DNA from: an uncultured Rhodospirillales bacterium
GTDB lineage: Bacteria; Pseudomonadota; Alphaproteobacteria; Acetobacterales; Acetobacteraceae
Length of the DNA stretch: 64,000 nucleotides
NCBI GenBank assembly: GCA_903928895.1
Contig: CAIYSR010000152.1
Coordinates: forward strand, 1-64,000
Reading direction: 5' to 3'
In this document: one piece after another, positions 16,043 to 25,051 of the stretch
Layout: each line of letters opens with the position of its first letter
Numbering within the stretch: position 1 is the stretch's first letter
Program-made: the position numbers and the translations under genes
The notes under the pieces: generated by a model
Database searches by the model: none
Told to the model about the DNA's origin: nothing
Seen by the model: the letters and a program-made list of their open reading frames with translations, nothing else

Positions 16043-16116
16043 GCAGCCCTCCTGTGCTTGAGATCGGCGGCGCAATTGATACCGCCGCTGCCGTCGCCCG
16101 GCAAGCATGGGCCCGC

Positions 16117-17247
16117 TCAGCCGCCCAGTTCGGCCCGCAGTGCCGCGCCAAAACGCGCAACTTCCGGCAGGTCGTTATAGACGTGCGGGCTCACCCGCAG
16201 CACGCCCTGGCGATCGGCCACGTGCACGTCGCGCGCCATCAGCCGTTCCAGCAGCCCTGCCGGCAAGCCGCCGGCGAAACGCACGCCGAGCACGTGCGGC
16301 ACCCGCAGGGCGCGGGGCAGCACGGACAGGCCCTGCATCCCCGCGACCTCCTCGGCGAGCGCATCGGTCAACATGCGCAGCCGGGCCTGCAGGGCATCGC
16401 GGTCCCAGGTAAGCACCTGCTCCAGCCCCTCGGCGGCCATGGGCAGGCCGATCGGGTCATTGCGTTCGCCGCGGTCGAAGCGCCGCGCGGTGGGCATATA
16501 GTCGGCACCGCTGCGCGCGGAGCCGTGATCCTCCAACGGGCGGCCGGACTGGTGCGCGGGCGCGACGTAGAGGAAGGCGAGGCTGTAGGGGCCGAGCACC
16601 CATTTATACGTGGGGAAGGCGAGGAAATCCGGCCGCAGCGTCGCGATGTCGAGATGCAGCACGCCGGTCGACTGGGTGGCGTCGATGACGATGCGGCTGC
16701 CCTGCCGATGCAAGGCGGCGGTGACCGCGACAAGATCGATCGCACCTCCGTCGCTCCAATGGCTCGGCGTCAGTGCCGCGAGCCCGACCGGCGGCGCCCC
16801 TGGCCGCTCGATTGCGGCGAGCAAGGCCGCGGTCCAGTCATGGTCGGACGGCCGCGGCACGACCTCGACGATCGCCCCTGCGGCGGCGGCGCGTTCGGCC
16901 CACACCAGCGCCAGCGAGGGGAACTCCCCGTCGATCATCAGCACGCGGCTGCCGGGCGCGATCGACAGGTTCCGCGCCGCGGTGGCGATGCCGTAGCTCA
17001 CCGCCCCGGTGATCGCGATGTCATCGGCGGAGACGCCGAGCAGCCTTCCCGCTGCGCTGCGGGCGCGCTCGGCCTGCGCGTTGCCCAGTTCCCGCCCCAT
17101 GTTCCAGGGATGGGTTTTGGTGAGAACGCCCTGCTCGCCAGCCGCGCGCACCGACTTTGGCAGCGGTACATAGGCGGCAGCGTTGAGGTAGGTGATGTGT
17201 TCGGGGATTTCGAACAGGTCGCGCTGGCAGGGGAGGGCGTGGGTCAT
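16117..17247 (-). CDS. Class V aminotransferase-fold PLP enzyme
   Basis: A 376-residue protein of the aminotransferase class V / cysteine desulfurase-like group. Key segments are ITYLNAAAYVPLP at the start, VLMIDGEFPSLALVW, the cofactor aspartate in IVIDATQSTGVLHLD, and the PLP lysine in FPTYKWVLGPYSLAF. No conserved desulfurase cysteine loop is visible, so a role in IscS-type sulfur transfer is unlikely; isopenicillin N epimerase-like or kynureninase-like chemistry is as plausible. It is separated from the ABC-F gene downstream by the leader region. Confidence 0.85.
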   Translation of the reverse strand: MTHALPCQRDLFEIPEHITYLNAAAYVPLPKSVRAAGEQGVLTKTHPWNMGRELGNAQAERARSAAGRLLGVSADDIAITGAVSYGIATAARNLSIAPGSRVLMIDGEFPSLALVWAERAAAAGAIVEVVPRPSDHDWTAALLAAIERPGAPPVGLAALTPSHWSDGGAIDLVAVTAALHRQGSRIVIDATQSTGVLHLDIATLRPDFLAFPTYKWVLGPYSLAFLYVAPAHQSGRPLEDHGSARSGADYMPTARRFDRGERNDPIGLPMAAEGLEQVLTWDRDALQARLRMLTDALAEEVAGMQGLSVLPRALRVPHVLGVRFAGGLPAGLLERLMARDVHVADRQGVLRVSPHVYNDLPEVARFGAALRAELGG

Positions 17248-17279
17248 GCCGGGAGCCTAGCCCACGATGTCCGCAGTCG

Positions 17280-18098
17280 TCACCCCGCGATGGCACCCCA
17301 GCGCATGACCTTGAGGCGGCCCTCGCGCAGGCGGCGCAGGCGGATCAGCCAGATCGCCGCCTCCTGCACCAGGGCGGCGGCCTCGCTGGGGGCGGGGCGG
17401 GCGTCGCGCAGGCGGCGGAGCAGATGTTTCCAGGCGGCGAGGACGATATGGGCGTGGCGGGTGGATTCATCCTCGACCACCCGCACGTCGCAGCCGGCCT
17501 GTGCGAGGGCGGCGACGATTTCGGCTTCCTCGCCGGCGCCGCGGACGGTCTGGACCAGAACGATCTGGCCGCCCGGTTTCACTGCGCGCACGAGGGCATC
17601 CAGGATCGGGGCGGCGGACCCGGGGGGGAGGGTTTCGAGCAGGAGGGCGTGGTGGAAGCCGCGAACGGGGAAGCTGGGGGCGGCGCGGTCCCACAGCGCG
17701 ACGGTGGCGCGCTTGGCCAGAGCGAGGCCGCCGCTGCGGCGCCAGGCTTCGGCGGCCTGGTGCAGGGCGGGGTCGGATTCGTAGGCGGAGATCCAGGCGC
17801 CGAGATCGGCGGCCAGCGCGCGGGCGGCACCTGCGGCGCCATCGCCGAGCACGAGGAGGGAATGGGCGGGCGAGAGGCCGAAGGGGGCGGCGAGGCGTTT
17901 GATTTCGTCGGCGCCGCCGGGCCAGATGAAACCCTCCCCCCACAATGCGTCGGCCTGGGCGAGGCGGGCGGCGGTCCAGCCGGTGCGGGTGGCGGCCTCG
18001 GCCAGGGACAGGCCCGGCAGTCCCGGCGGCGGCTCGTCCGGCAGGGGGCCTCGATTGGGGGGGCGCCGGAACAGGCGGTCGATCAGGGGGATTCCCAT
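17280..18098 (-). CDS. Methyltransferase-like protein (Rossmann fold)
   Basis: A 272-residue protein from the ATG at 18098 (MGIPLIDRLFRRPPNRGPLP). A central SAM-methyltransferase-like core is visible: HSLLVLGDGAAGAARALAAD as glycine-rich loop, ISAYESDPALH as the acidic second strand, HHALLLETLPPGSAAPILDA and VKPGGQIVLVQTV. The C-terminal 60 residues are Arg/Leu-rich helices. The glycine loop is less canonical than E/DxGxGxG, so cofactor binding is uncertain. It lies opposite the small membrane protein gene at 18139. Confidence 0.6.
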   Translation of the reverse strand: MGIPLIDRLFRRPPNRGPLPDEPPPGLPGLSLAEAATRTGWTAARLAQADALWGEGFIWPGGADEIKRLAAPFGLSPAHSLLVLGDGAAGAARALAADLGAWISAYESDPALHQAAEAWRRSGGLALAKRATVALWDRAAPSFPVRGFHHALLLETLPPGSAAPILDALVRAVKPGGQIVLVQTVRGAGEEAEIVAALAQAGCDVRVVEDESTRHAHIVLAAWKHLLRRLRDARPAPSEAAALVQEAAIWLIRLRRLREGRLKVMRWGAIAG

Positions 18099-18138
18099 CA
18101 GGGCGTCACATGCGTCATCGCCGCCATGATGGCGCGGG

Positions 18139-18612
18139 ATGATGAAGCAAAGGTTGACGGCGCGCAGGGGCGGCCCGATGTGCTGGGGCATGCAAAAGCC
18201 CGACAGCACCTGGTTCGTCTTTCTCGCGCTCACCTTTGCCGTGGTCGGCATGACCGGGTTGTTCGTCACGTTTGCGGCGCCGATCGCGTTGCAGCGGGCG
18301 GTGTTGCGCGACGAGGTGCTGGATGCGGCCCTGGCGGCGCTGGCCGCGCCCGATCCGGCCCGCGCGTTGGAGGCGCTGCGGCCGCGGCTTGACGACAGCG
18401 CGGCGGCGCTGCTGCCGATAGGCGGCGATATGGAGGCGCGGATCGCGGGGGAGCGGGTGGCGATGCATGGCCGGTTCATGCTCGACCATGAAGCGACGGC
18501 GCGGCGGCTGCGCTGGCTGATGGCGGTGGTGACGCTGGGCAGCGGCGGGTTCGGGCTGGCGATCCTGGCGAGTGCCGGGCGCGGCCGGGGCAAGGGGGAC
18601 CGCGCGGGCTAG
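18139..18612 (+). CDS. Hypothetical membrane protein with two transmembrane helices
   Basis: A protein of up to 157 residues with a helix at about 30-50 (TWFVFLALTFAVVGMTGLFV) and another near 130-150 (LRWLMAVVTLGSGGFGLAIL), and an extracytoplasmic or cytoplasmic loop of about 75 residues between. No family is recognised. The start is uncertain: ATGs at 18139, 18142, 18178 and 18190 are in frame and none has a strong ribosome site. Its stop overlaps the stop of convergent oxyR by four bases. Confidence 0.55.
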   Translation: MMKQRLTARRGGPMCWGMQKPDSTWFVFLALTFAVVGMTGLFVTFAAPIALQRAVLRDEVLDAALAALAAPDPARALEALRPRLDDSAAALLPIGGDMEARIAGERVAMHGRFMLDHEATARRLRWLMAVVTLGSGGFGLAILASAGRGRGKGDRAG

Positions 18613-19520
18613 TCCAAGCAGGCGGCGGCGAGCACCGGCGCCATTGCGCGATAGTCGGCCGCGCGCGGGGTGTCCGGGCGCCAGGCCAGGCCGAGCATGC
18701 GGTGGGTGCCGAGGCCCGAGAGCGGGCGCAGTTCGATCCCGGTGCCGGTCGCGATGCCGGCGGCGACGGCGATGCGGGGCAGCAGGGTGATGCCGAGGCC
18801 GCCGGCGACCATGTGGACCAGGGTGTGCAGGCTGGTGGCGGCGAAGCCTTCGCCGGCCGGAGTCTGGCCGCGGGCGAAGCCGCAGGCGTGGAGCGCCTGG
18901 TCGCGCAGGCAATGCCCGTCCTCCAGCAGCAGCAGGGGTTCGGCGGCGAGGGCGGTGATGGGGATGATGCCGAGCGCGGCGAGCTTGTGGCCCGGTGGCA
19001 GGGCGGCGAGGAAGTCGTCGCGCGCCACCGGCAGGGTCTCGGAACCGGCGCAGGCGCAGGGCAGGGCGAGCAAGGCGAGATCGAGCGCGCCGCCGCCGAG
19101 CCGGTCGAGCAGGCGTTCGGTGGTGTCCTCGCGCAGGTAGATCCGCAGCCTGGGGAAGGCGGTGCGCAGGGCGGGGACCAGGCGGGGCAGCAGGAAGGGG
19201 CCGACGGTGGGGATCACGCCGAGGCGGAGCGGGCCGCTGAGCGGGGAGCGGGCGGCATCGGCGGTCTCGACGATGGCGGTGAGGGCGGCCATGGCGACGC
19301 GGGCGCGTTCCACCATCTCGCGGCCGAGGGAGGTGAAGACCACGCGCTTGCTGGCGCCACGATCGAGAATGGCGGCATCGAGCTGGCGCTCGAGGGTGAG
19401 GATGCCGGCGGAGAGGGTGGACTGGGTGACGGCGCAGGCATCGGCGGCGCGGCCGAAATGGGCGTGCTCGGCGAGTGCGAGCAGATAGCGGAGCTGCTGC
19501 GGGGTGGGCCAGGGGGTCAT
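18609..19520 (-). CDS. oxyR: LysR-type peroxide sensor OxyR
   Basis: A 303-residue LysR-family regulator: helix-turn-helix at residues 8-60 (LRYLLALAEHAHFGRAADAC) and an effector domain. LLLEDGHCLRDQALHACGF holds Cys204 and Cys213, nine residues apart like Cys199 and Cys208 of E. coli OxyR, within the same EDGHCLRDQA motif. These form the peroxide-induced disulfide. LHTLVHMVAGGLGITLLP is also typical. It diverges from an EAL-domain gene, with 147 bases between; no catalase or ahpC gene is adjacent. Confidence 0.9.
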   Translation of the reverse strand: MTPWPTPQQLRYLLALAEHAHFGRAADACAVTQSTLSAGILTLERQLDAAILDRGASKRVVFTSLGREMVERARVAMAALTAIVETADAARSPLSGPLRLGVIPTVGPFLLPRLVPALRTAFPRLRIYLREDTTERLLDRLGGGALDLALLALPCACAGSETLPVARDDFLAALPPGHKLAALGIIPITALAAEPLLLLEDGHCLRDQALHACGFARGQTPAGEGFAATSLHTLVHMVAGGLGITLLPRIAVAAGIATGTGIELRPLSGLGTHRMLGLAWRPDTPRAADYRAMAPVLAAACLD

Positions 19521-19667
19521 CGAGTGTCTCGATTGAAATTTGACGGTTCATTCATTGGACCATGGCGTGAAGCCCGTTGATAGCCTGGGTTCGCGTGATG
19601 CCGACCGGTTTACGGTTGTTTAAGCCAGGCGGCCGATAAGGGGCGGACCCCGCCAAGGTTCCGCCTC

Positions 19668-21257
19668 ATGCCGCCGCCGCGCGATCGTTTCCTGGCCTTT
19701 GCCTTTGCCGCAGCCGATCTCCTGGTGGAGACCGGGCTCGACGGGGTGATCTGCTTTGCCCAGGGCGCGTTTGCACAGCGGTTGGGGGCGCCGGCGGAGG
19801 CGTTTGTGGGCCGGCGGATTTCGCGGCTGTTCGCGCTGGCCGACCAGGCCTCGCTGGCGATGGCAATGGCGAGCGTGACCCTGCGCGGGCGGATCGTGCC
19901 GCTCGTGCTGCGATTGGCCGATGGCGCCTCGACGCCGATGGCGGTGGCGGCACTGATGATGCCGGGCCTCGCGCCGCGGCTGTGTTTCACCATCGGGCCG
20001 GTGCCGGCGGCACCTGGGTTGGCGCCGGCGCAGGCGGCCGGTGTCGAGGCGCCGCTGCTGTTCGTGCGCGAGGCGGAGCTGGCCCTGCGGTCGGGCGGGG
20101 AGGGGCGGCTCGGGCTGCTGGAGATGGCGGGGTGGAGCGAGGTGAGGGCGCTGTTGACGCCCGACGACCTTGCGGCGCTGGAAGGTGGGATCGCCGCGGC
20201 GCTGGCCGAGGCCGGGCCGGGGGTGCTGGCCGGGGAGATCGCGTCCGGGCGCTATGGGGTTCTGGGCGGCAAGGAGCTCGACGTCGCCGGGCTGGCGGCG
20301 CGGCTGGCGCGGGTGGTCGATGCGGGGCCGGCGGCGCGGCTGGCCAGCGTGGCGCAGACCGGGATGTCGCTCGATCCGGGCAGCCTGACGCCCACGCAGG
20401 CGGCGCGGACGCTGCGCTATGCGGTCAGCCGGTTTGCCGCCGGGGGGATGGCGGGGGCGGCCGATGGCACCCAAGGCGGGCTGGCCGGCATCATCGCGCA
20501 CTCCGGCCAGCGGGCGCGGGCGATGCGCGAGGCGATCGCGGAGCGGCGGTTCCGCCTGCAATTCCAGCCGATCGTGGGGCTCGCGGACAACGCGATCCAT
20601 CATTTCGAGGCATTGCTGCGGCCGGCGCGGATGGAGTCCCATCCCAGCGACTCGACCCAGGATTTCGTGCTGTTCGCGGAGATGGTGGGGCTCGCGGAGG
20701 AGCTCGACATCGCGGTGCTGGAGGCGGCGCTGGGAGCGTTGCGGGCCGCGCCGGGGGCGACGGTGGCGGTGAATGTCTCGGGTTTCACGATGCAGAGCGT
20801 GCCGTTTCGGGACCGGGTGATGGAGCTTCTGGCGGCACATCCCGACGTGGTGGGGCCGGCGCAGATGCCGCACCGGCTGCTGATCGAGCTGACTGAGACG
20901 GCGGAGATCGACGACATGGCGGCGGCGGCATCGGCGATCGCACATCTGCGGGCGCGGGGGCTGCCGGTCTGCCTCGACGATTTCGGCGCCGGCGGGGCCG
21001 CGTTCCGCTATTTGCGGGAGTTCGGTGTGGACTACGTGAAGATCGACGGGCTCTACGTGCGCGCGGCCACGCGCGGGGCGCGCGAACGTGGGTTCGTGGC
21101 GGCGATGGTGGAGCTGGCGGGGCAGGTGGGGGCGCAGGTGGTGGCGGAGATGATCGAGACCGAGGAGCAGGCGGCGCTGATGCGCGATCTCGGCGTGCAG
21201 TTCGGCCAGGGTTGGCTGTTCGGCAGGCCTGGCACCCTGCCGGGGGCGCGGCGGTGA
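19668..21257 (+). CDS. EAL-domain cyclic-di-GMP phosphodiesterase candidate
   Basis: A 529-residue protein. Residues 1-110 look like a PAS-type sensor (DLLVETGLDGVICFAQGAFA, FVGRRISRLFALAD). The EAL domain begins near residue 290. Catalytic motifs are retained: FEALLRP at 313-319, VNVSGFTM, IELTETAEIDD with Glu407, LDDFGAGG with Asp437/438, and VKIDG. This suggests active hydrolysis of c-di-GMP to pGpG. No GGDEF domain and no membrane segment are seen, so it is soluble. It is divergent from oxyR, so redox control is possible but unproven. Confidence 0.85.
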   Translation: MPPPRDRFLAFAFAAADLLVETGLDGVICFAQGAFAQRLGAPAEAFVGRRISRLFALADQASLAMAMASVTLRGRIVPLVLRLADGASTPMAVAALMMPGLAPRLCFTIGPVPAAPGLAPAQAAGVEAPLLFVREAELALRSGGEGRLGLLEMAGWSEVRALLTPDDLAALEGGIAAALAEAGPGVLAGEIASGRYGVLGGKELDVAGLAARLARVVDAGPAARLASVAQTGMSLDPGSLTPTQAARTLRYAVSRFAAGGMAGAADGTQGGLAGIIAHSGQRARAMREAIAERRFRLQFQPIVGLADNAIHHFEALLRPARMESHPSDSTQDFVLFAEMVGLAEELDIAVLEAALGALRAAPGATVAVNVSGFTMQSVPFRDRVMELLAAHPDVVGPAQMPHRLLIELTETAEIDDMAAAASAIAHLRARGLPVCLDDFGAGGAAFRYLREFGVDYVKIDGLYVRAATRGARERGFVAAMVELAGQVGAQVVAEMIETEEQAALMRDLGVQFGQGWLFGRPGTLPGARR

Positions 21258-21306
21258 AAACCGGCGCTTCCGTGCCGGCCGGAACCTTGTATGAACCGGG
21301 AGGTTG

Positions 21307-23061
21307 ATGACGAGGAACCTATCGATGCGCGGTCTCGGCCCCTTCCTGCGTGATGCCTGGCGGCTGGCGTTGCCGTACTACCGCTCGGAGGAGCGCTGGG
21401 CGGCGCGCGGCCTGCTGGCGGCAATCGTGACGCTCAATCTCCTGCTCGTCGCGATCAACGTGCAGTTCAGCTACTGGAACCGCGCCTTCTACGATGCCTT
21501 GCAGGCCAAGGACCTCACCGCCTTCTGGGAGCTGCTGCTGCTGTGGCGCAGCGACGACAAGGGGTTCATGCCCGGGTTCTGCGGGCTGGCGGCGGTCTAC
21601 ATCCTGCTGTCGATCTATCGCACCTATCTGAGCCAGTGGCTGCGCATCAACTGGCGCCGCTGGATGACCGAGCGGCTGCTGGCGGACTGGCTGAGCGAGC
21701 GGGCGTATTGGCGCATGGCGCTGACCGCGGAGGCCTCCGGCTTCGGCACCGACAACCCGGACCAGCGCATCGCCGACGATCTGCGGGATTTCGCCGACGA
21801 CACGCTGAGCCTGTCGCTCGGGCTGCTGTCGAGCCTGGTGACGCTGTTCAGCTTCATCACCATCCTGTGGACGCTCTCCGGACCGGTGACGCTGCTGGGG
21901 CTGACGGTGCCGGGCTACATGGTGTGGGTGTGCCTGCTTTATGCTGCGGCGGGGACGGCGCTGTCGCACGCCATCGGGCGGCCGCTGGCGCTGCTGAATT
22001 TCCGCCAGCAGCGGGTGGAGGCGGATTTCCGCTTCGGCCTGGCGCGGCTGCGGGAGAATCTCGAAGGGATCGCGCTGTATGGCGGCGAGGCGCAGGAGCG
22101 GGCGGCGGCGCAGTCCCGCTTCGCTGCCGTGGTGGGCAATTTCCGCCAGATCATGGACCGGACCAAGCTGCTCAACGCCTTCACCGCCGGGTTCGACCAG
22201 ATTGCGGTGATTTTCCCGCTGGTGGTGGCGGCGCCGCGCTATTTCGCCGGCGAGATCACGTTCGGGGTGTTGATGCAGACCACCGGGGCGTTCCGCAGTG
22301 TGGAGAGCAGCATGGCGTATTTTGTCCATGCCTATTCGTCGATCGCCGCATGGCGCGCCACGGTGACGCGGTTGGCCGCATTCCGCGCCGCCATCGAGAC
22401 CGTGCGGGTGGCGCCGTCGGGGGTGATCCGGGCGGCGAGCGGCAGCAGCGACTATACGTTGCAGGGGGTGACACTGACGCTGCCGGATGGGCGGGTGCTG
22501 CTCGACCGGCAAGATCTGACGGTGCCGGCGGGGGCCTGGGTGGCGCTGGGCGGCCGGTCGGGCACCGGCAAATCGACCCTGCTGCGGGCGATGGCGGGGC
22601 TGTGGCCGTTCGGCAGCGGGCGGATCGGGCAGGCCGCGGGCAAAAGCCTGTTCCTGCCGCAGCGACCGTATTTCCCGCTCGGCACGCTGCGCCATGCGGT
22701 CTGCTATCCCGAGGGCGTGGCGGCGCACGGGGATGCCGAGGTTCGGGCGGCGCTGGTAGCGTGCGGGCTCGAACATCTGGTGCCGGCGCTCGATCGCGAG
22801 GAGTCCTGGTCGCAGCGTCTCTCGGGCGGCGAGCAGCAGCGGCTGGCGATTGCCCGGGCGCTGCTGGCCCGGCCGGACTGGCTGTTTCTTGACGAGGCCA
22901 CCGCGAGTCTCGACCCGGAGTCGGAGGCGGAGCTGTACGCGCTGCTGCGCGCCCGGCTGCCGGCGGCGACCATCGTCTCGATCGCGCATCGTCCGACCGT
23001 CGCGGCCCTGCATGACCGGCGGATCCTGCTGGAGGAGACGCGGATCAGCCCCCTGCCTTGA
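21307..23061 (+). CDS. ABC transporter, fused permease and ATPase (YddA/SbmA-like)
   Basis: A protein of about 584 residues. The N-terminal half is an ABC transporter transmembrane domain of the SbmA/BacA and YddA type: INVQFSYWNRAFYDALQAKD and WRRWMTERLLADWLSERAYW are characteristic, with NPDQRIADDLRDFADD. The C-terminal half is an ATPase: Walker A GGRSGTGKSTL, signature LSGGEQQRLAIARALL, Walker B WLFLDEATASLD. Such proteins move peptides or vitamin-like substrates across the inner membrane. Start at the ATG at 21307 after gggagg; an ATG at 21325 is also possible. Confidence 0.88.
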   Translation: MTRNLSMRGLGPFLRDAWRLALPYYRSEERWAARGLLAAIVTLNLLLVAINVQFSYWNRAFYDALQAKDLTAFWELLLLWRSDDKGFMPGFCGLAAVYILLSIYRTYLSQWLRINWRRWMTERLLADWLSERAYWRMALTAEASGFGTDNPDQRIADDLRDFADDTLSLSLGLLSSLVTLFSFITILWTLSGPVTLLGLTVPGYMVWVCLLYAAAGTALSHAIGRPLALLNFRQQRVEADFRFGLARLRENLEGIALYGGEAQERAAAQSRFAAVVGNFRQIMDRTKLLNAFTAGFDQIAVIFPLVVAAPRYFAGEITFGVLMQTTGAFRSVESSMAYFVHAYSSIAAWRATVTRLAAFRAAIETVRVAPSGVIRAASGSSDYTLQGVTLTLPDGRVLLDRQDLTVPAGAWVALGGRSGTGKSTLLRAMAGLWPFGSGRIGQAAGKSLFLPQRPYFPLGTLRHAVCYPEGVAAHGDAEVRAALVACGLEHLVPALDREESWSQRLSGGEQQRLAIARALLARPDWLFLDEATASLDPESEAELYALLRARLPAATIVSIAHRPTVAALHDRRILLEETRISPLP

Positions 23062-23076
23062 TGCAGTGGCCCGTGA

Positions 23077-23466
23077 TCAGGCGAGGAGGGCGGCCACCAG
23101 CATCAGCAGCGCCACCACGTTGACGGCGAAGGCCAGGGTGCGGACCCAGACGAGTCCGGCGATATAGACGGCAGCGTGGACGATGCGGGCGAACAGGAAC
23201 AACTCGGCCGCCGCCGCTGAGATCGGGCCGGTCTTGCCGGCCAGGACCACGGCAAGGACGAGGGCGGTAAAGGGCGCGAGGTTCTCGACCATGTTGGCGT
23301 GGGCGCGCCGCGCGCGGCCGACCCAGCCGGTGCCGGAGGGGAAGTTCTCGCGGTTGCCGGCCACAGTGGGAAGGCCGAGCTGGGCGATGAAACCAAGGGT
23401 GTAGGGCACGGCCAGAACGAGGCAGAGCAGGGCGCTCCAGCCAAGCATGACGAGTTCGATCTTCAT
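23077..23466 (-). CDS. MAPEG family membrane protein
   Basis: A 129-residue protein with four hydrophobic helices. The segments NRENFPSGTGWVGRARRAHA NMVENLAPF and FARIVHAAVYIAGL are the MAPEG signature, in which the Arg/His/Asn/Glu cluster binds glutathione in eicosanoid and glutathione-metabolising relatives. The bacterial role is usually unknown. It is convergent with the ABC transporter gene, 15 bases apart. Confidence 0.85.
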   Translation of the reverse strand: MKIELVMLGWSALLCLVLAVPYTLGFIAQLGLPTVAGNRENFPSGTGWVGRARRAHANMVENLAPFTALVLAVVLAGKTGPISAAAAELFLFARIVHAAVYIAGLVWVRTLAFAVNVVALLMLVAALLA

Positions 23467-23898
23467 TGCGCAGTTCCCCGGATGGTCGTGCGGGCCGGCG
23501 TGATGCCGGCTCTTGCGTCACGACACAGGAACAATGTCGCGGGCTGCGCCGCGTCGGGTCAAGCATGCGGATCAATGCGCGCCGTGGCATCGCCGGAGAC
23601 TGGGCGAAACGCGGCGATAGGGGGCGATGCCCAGCATGGCGCCGGACCGGTCGGATGATGGCGTGGGAGGACCCGCGCGGGCTGACCAATCCCGGCGCCG
23701 GGGTGAAGTGTCTGGCGGGGCCGCTTGTGGCTGATGCCGGGGCGATTGTCGCGCCAATACCCATTTCATACGCGCGATGATCGGCGAGAACATCGCTGCC
23801 CGCATGCGCACCTGCCGGTCGTGAGGACGCCGGACTTGACCGGTTCGGGCGGTTCGGCCAGACAACCGGCCTCTCCCACCGCTTCGGACATCATCGCC
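23467..23898. other. Intergenic region without a supported gene
   Basis: A 432-base gap upstream of trpS. Several frames stay open here as expected at this GC content, but none has a ribosome site or recognisable protein pattern. In many alphaproteobacteria murJ precedes trpS; it is not here. I see no RNA gene, hairpin terminator or repeat. Confidence 0.5.
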
Positions 23899-24897
23899 AT
23901 GCAGCGCATCTTCTCGGGCATCCAGCCCTCCGGCATTCCCCAGCTCGGCAACTATCTGGGCGCGGTGCGGAACTGGGTGGCGCTGCAGGACAGCCATGAG
24001 TGCCTCTATTGCGTGGTCGATCTGCATGCCATCACGGTTTGGCAGGACCCCGCGGCGCTGGCGCAGCAGACCCGCGAGTTGGCCGCGAGCCTGCTCGCCT
24101 GCGGGATCGACCCCAAGGGCCACATCCTGTTCAACCAATCCGCCGTGCATGCGCATCTGCGGCTGGCCTGGATTTTCAACTGCGTCGCCCGAATGGGCTG
24201 GCTCAACCGGATGACGCAGTTCAAGGAGAAGGCGGGTAAGGACCGCGAAAACGTCTCGACCGGGCTGTTCACCTATCCGAACCTGATGGCGGCCGATATC
24301 CTGGTCTACCACGCCACACGGGTGCCGGTGGGGGACGACCAGCGCCAGCATCTGGAGCTTGCCAACGACATCGCGCAGAAGTTCAACCGTGATTACGGGG
24401 TGGATTTCTTCCCCAACATCGAGCCGATGATCATGGGCCCGGCGGCGCGGGTGATGAGCCTGCGTGACGGCACCAAGAAGATGTCGAAATCCGATCCGTC
24501 CGAGCAGAGCCGGATCAATCTGACCGACGGGGCGGACGAGATCGCGCTGAAAATTCGCCGCGCGAAGACCGATCCGGAGCCGCTGCCCTCCGAGGTGGAA
24601 GGGCTCGACGGGCGTCCGGAGGCGCGCAACCTGACCGGCATCTATGCCGCCCTCACCGACACCGACCATGCCGGTGTGCTGCGCGAGCATGGCGGCAAGG
24701 GCTTCGGCGATTTCAAGAAGGCGTTGACCGACCTGCTGGTGGCCAAGCTCGGCCCGATCTCGGAGGAGACAAGGCGCCTGCTGGCCGATCCCGGGACGAT
24801 CGAGAGCGTGCTGCGCGACGGCGCGCGCCGGGCAGAGGCGCTGGCGACGCCGATCGTGGAGGAGGCGGAGCGGCTGGTGGGGTTCCTCAAGGTTTGA
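23899..24897 (+). CDS. trpS: Tryptophanyl-tRNA synthetase
   Basis: A 332-residue class I synthetase, normal length for bacterial TrpRS. The start [20 protein letters not shown] contains the HIGH-equivalent in the form PQLGN, and [13 protein letters not shown] near residue 193 contains KMSKS (194-198). AIMGDD-like region [20 protein letters not shown] binds the adenylate. It charges tRNA-Trp. The ATG at 23899 is chosen by alignment with the family start; the ribosome site is weak. Confidence 0.95.
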   Translation: MQRIFSGIQPSGIPQLGNYLGAVRNWVALQDSHECLYCVVDLHAITVWQDPAALAQQTRELAASLLACGIDPKGHILFNQSAVHAHLRLAWIFNCVARMGWLNRMTQFKEKAGKDRENVSTGLFTYPNLMAADILVYHATRVPVGDDQRQHLELANDIAQKFNRDYGVDFFPNIEPMIMGPAARVMSLRDGTKKMSKSDPSEQSRINLTDGADEIALKIRRAKTDPEPLPSEVEGLDGRPEARNLTGIYAALTDTDHAGVLREHGGKGFGDFKKALTDLLVAKLGPISEETRRLLADPGTIESVLRDGARRAEALATPIVEEAERLVGFLKV

Positions 24898-24923
24898 TGC
24901 GGGGCGCGTGGTGGGAAGGAAGC

Positions 24924-24945
24924 GCTTCTTTTTGAAAAAAGAAGC
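24924..24945 (+). terminator. A/T-rich hairpin repeat, copy 3 (trpS terminator)
   Basis: Stem gcttcttttt / aaaaaagaagc preceded by aagc and followed by aaaacctttct, 26 bases after the trpS stop. It is in the orientation expected for trpS and faces copy 4 at 25016, which serves the convergent gene. Confidence 0.7.
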
Positions 24946-25015
24946 AAAACCTTTCTGTCCGTCAGGCTCTGTGCTCTCCCGGGACAGACCGGCGCGAAAC
25001 GGATAGAAGTTTTTT

Positions 25016-25039
25016 GGTTCTTTTTTTCAAAAAAGAACC
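25016..25039 (-). terminator. A/T-rich hairpin repeat, copy 4
   Basis: Stem ggttcttttttt / aaaaaagaacc with agaagtttttt on the left. It lies 12 bases beyond the stop of the minus-strand OmpA/MotB-like gene and is oriented to terminate it. The flanks are nearly identical to copy 1 at 3868. Confidence 0.7.
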
Positions 25040-25051
25040 GCTTCGCCTGAC

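Noticed and set aside
15844-16105. In-frame N-terminal extension of the ABC-F protein
   Set aside because: The frame is open far upstream, but the translation does not match ABC-F proteins before MGTISLRRV, and the strong ribosome site belongs to a different frame, the leader peptide.
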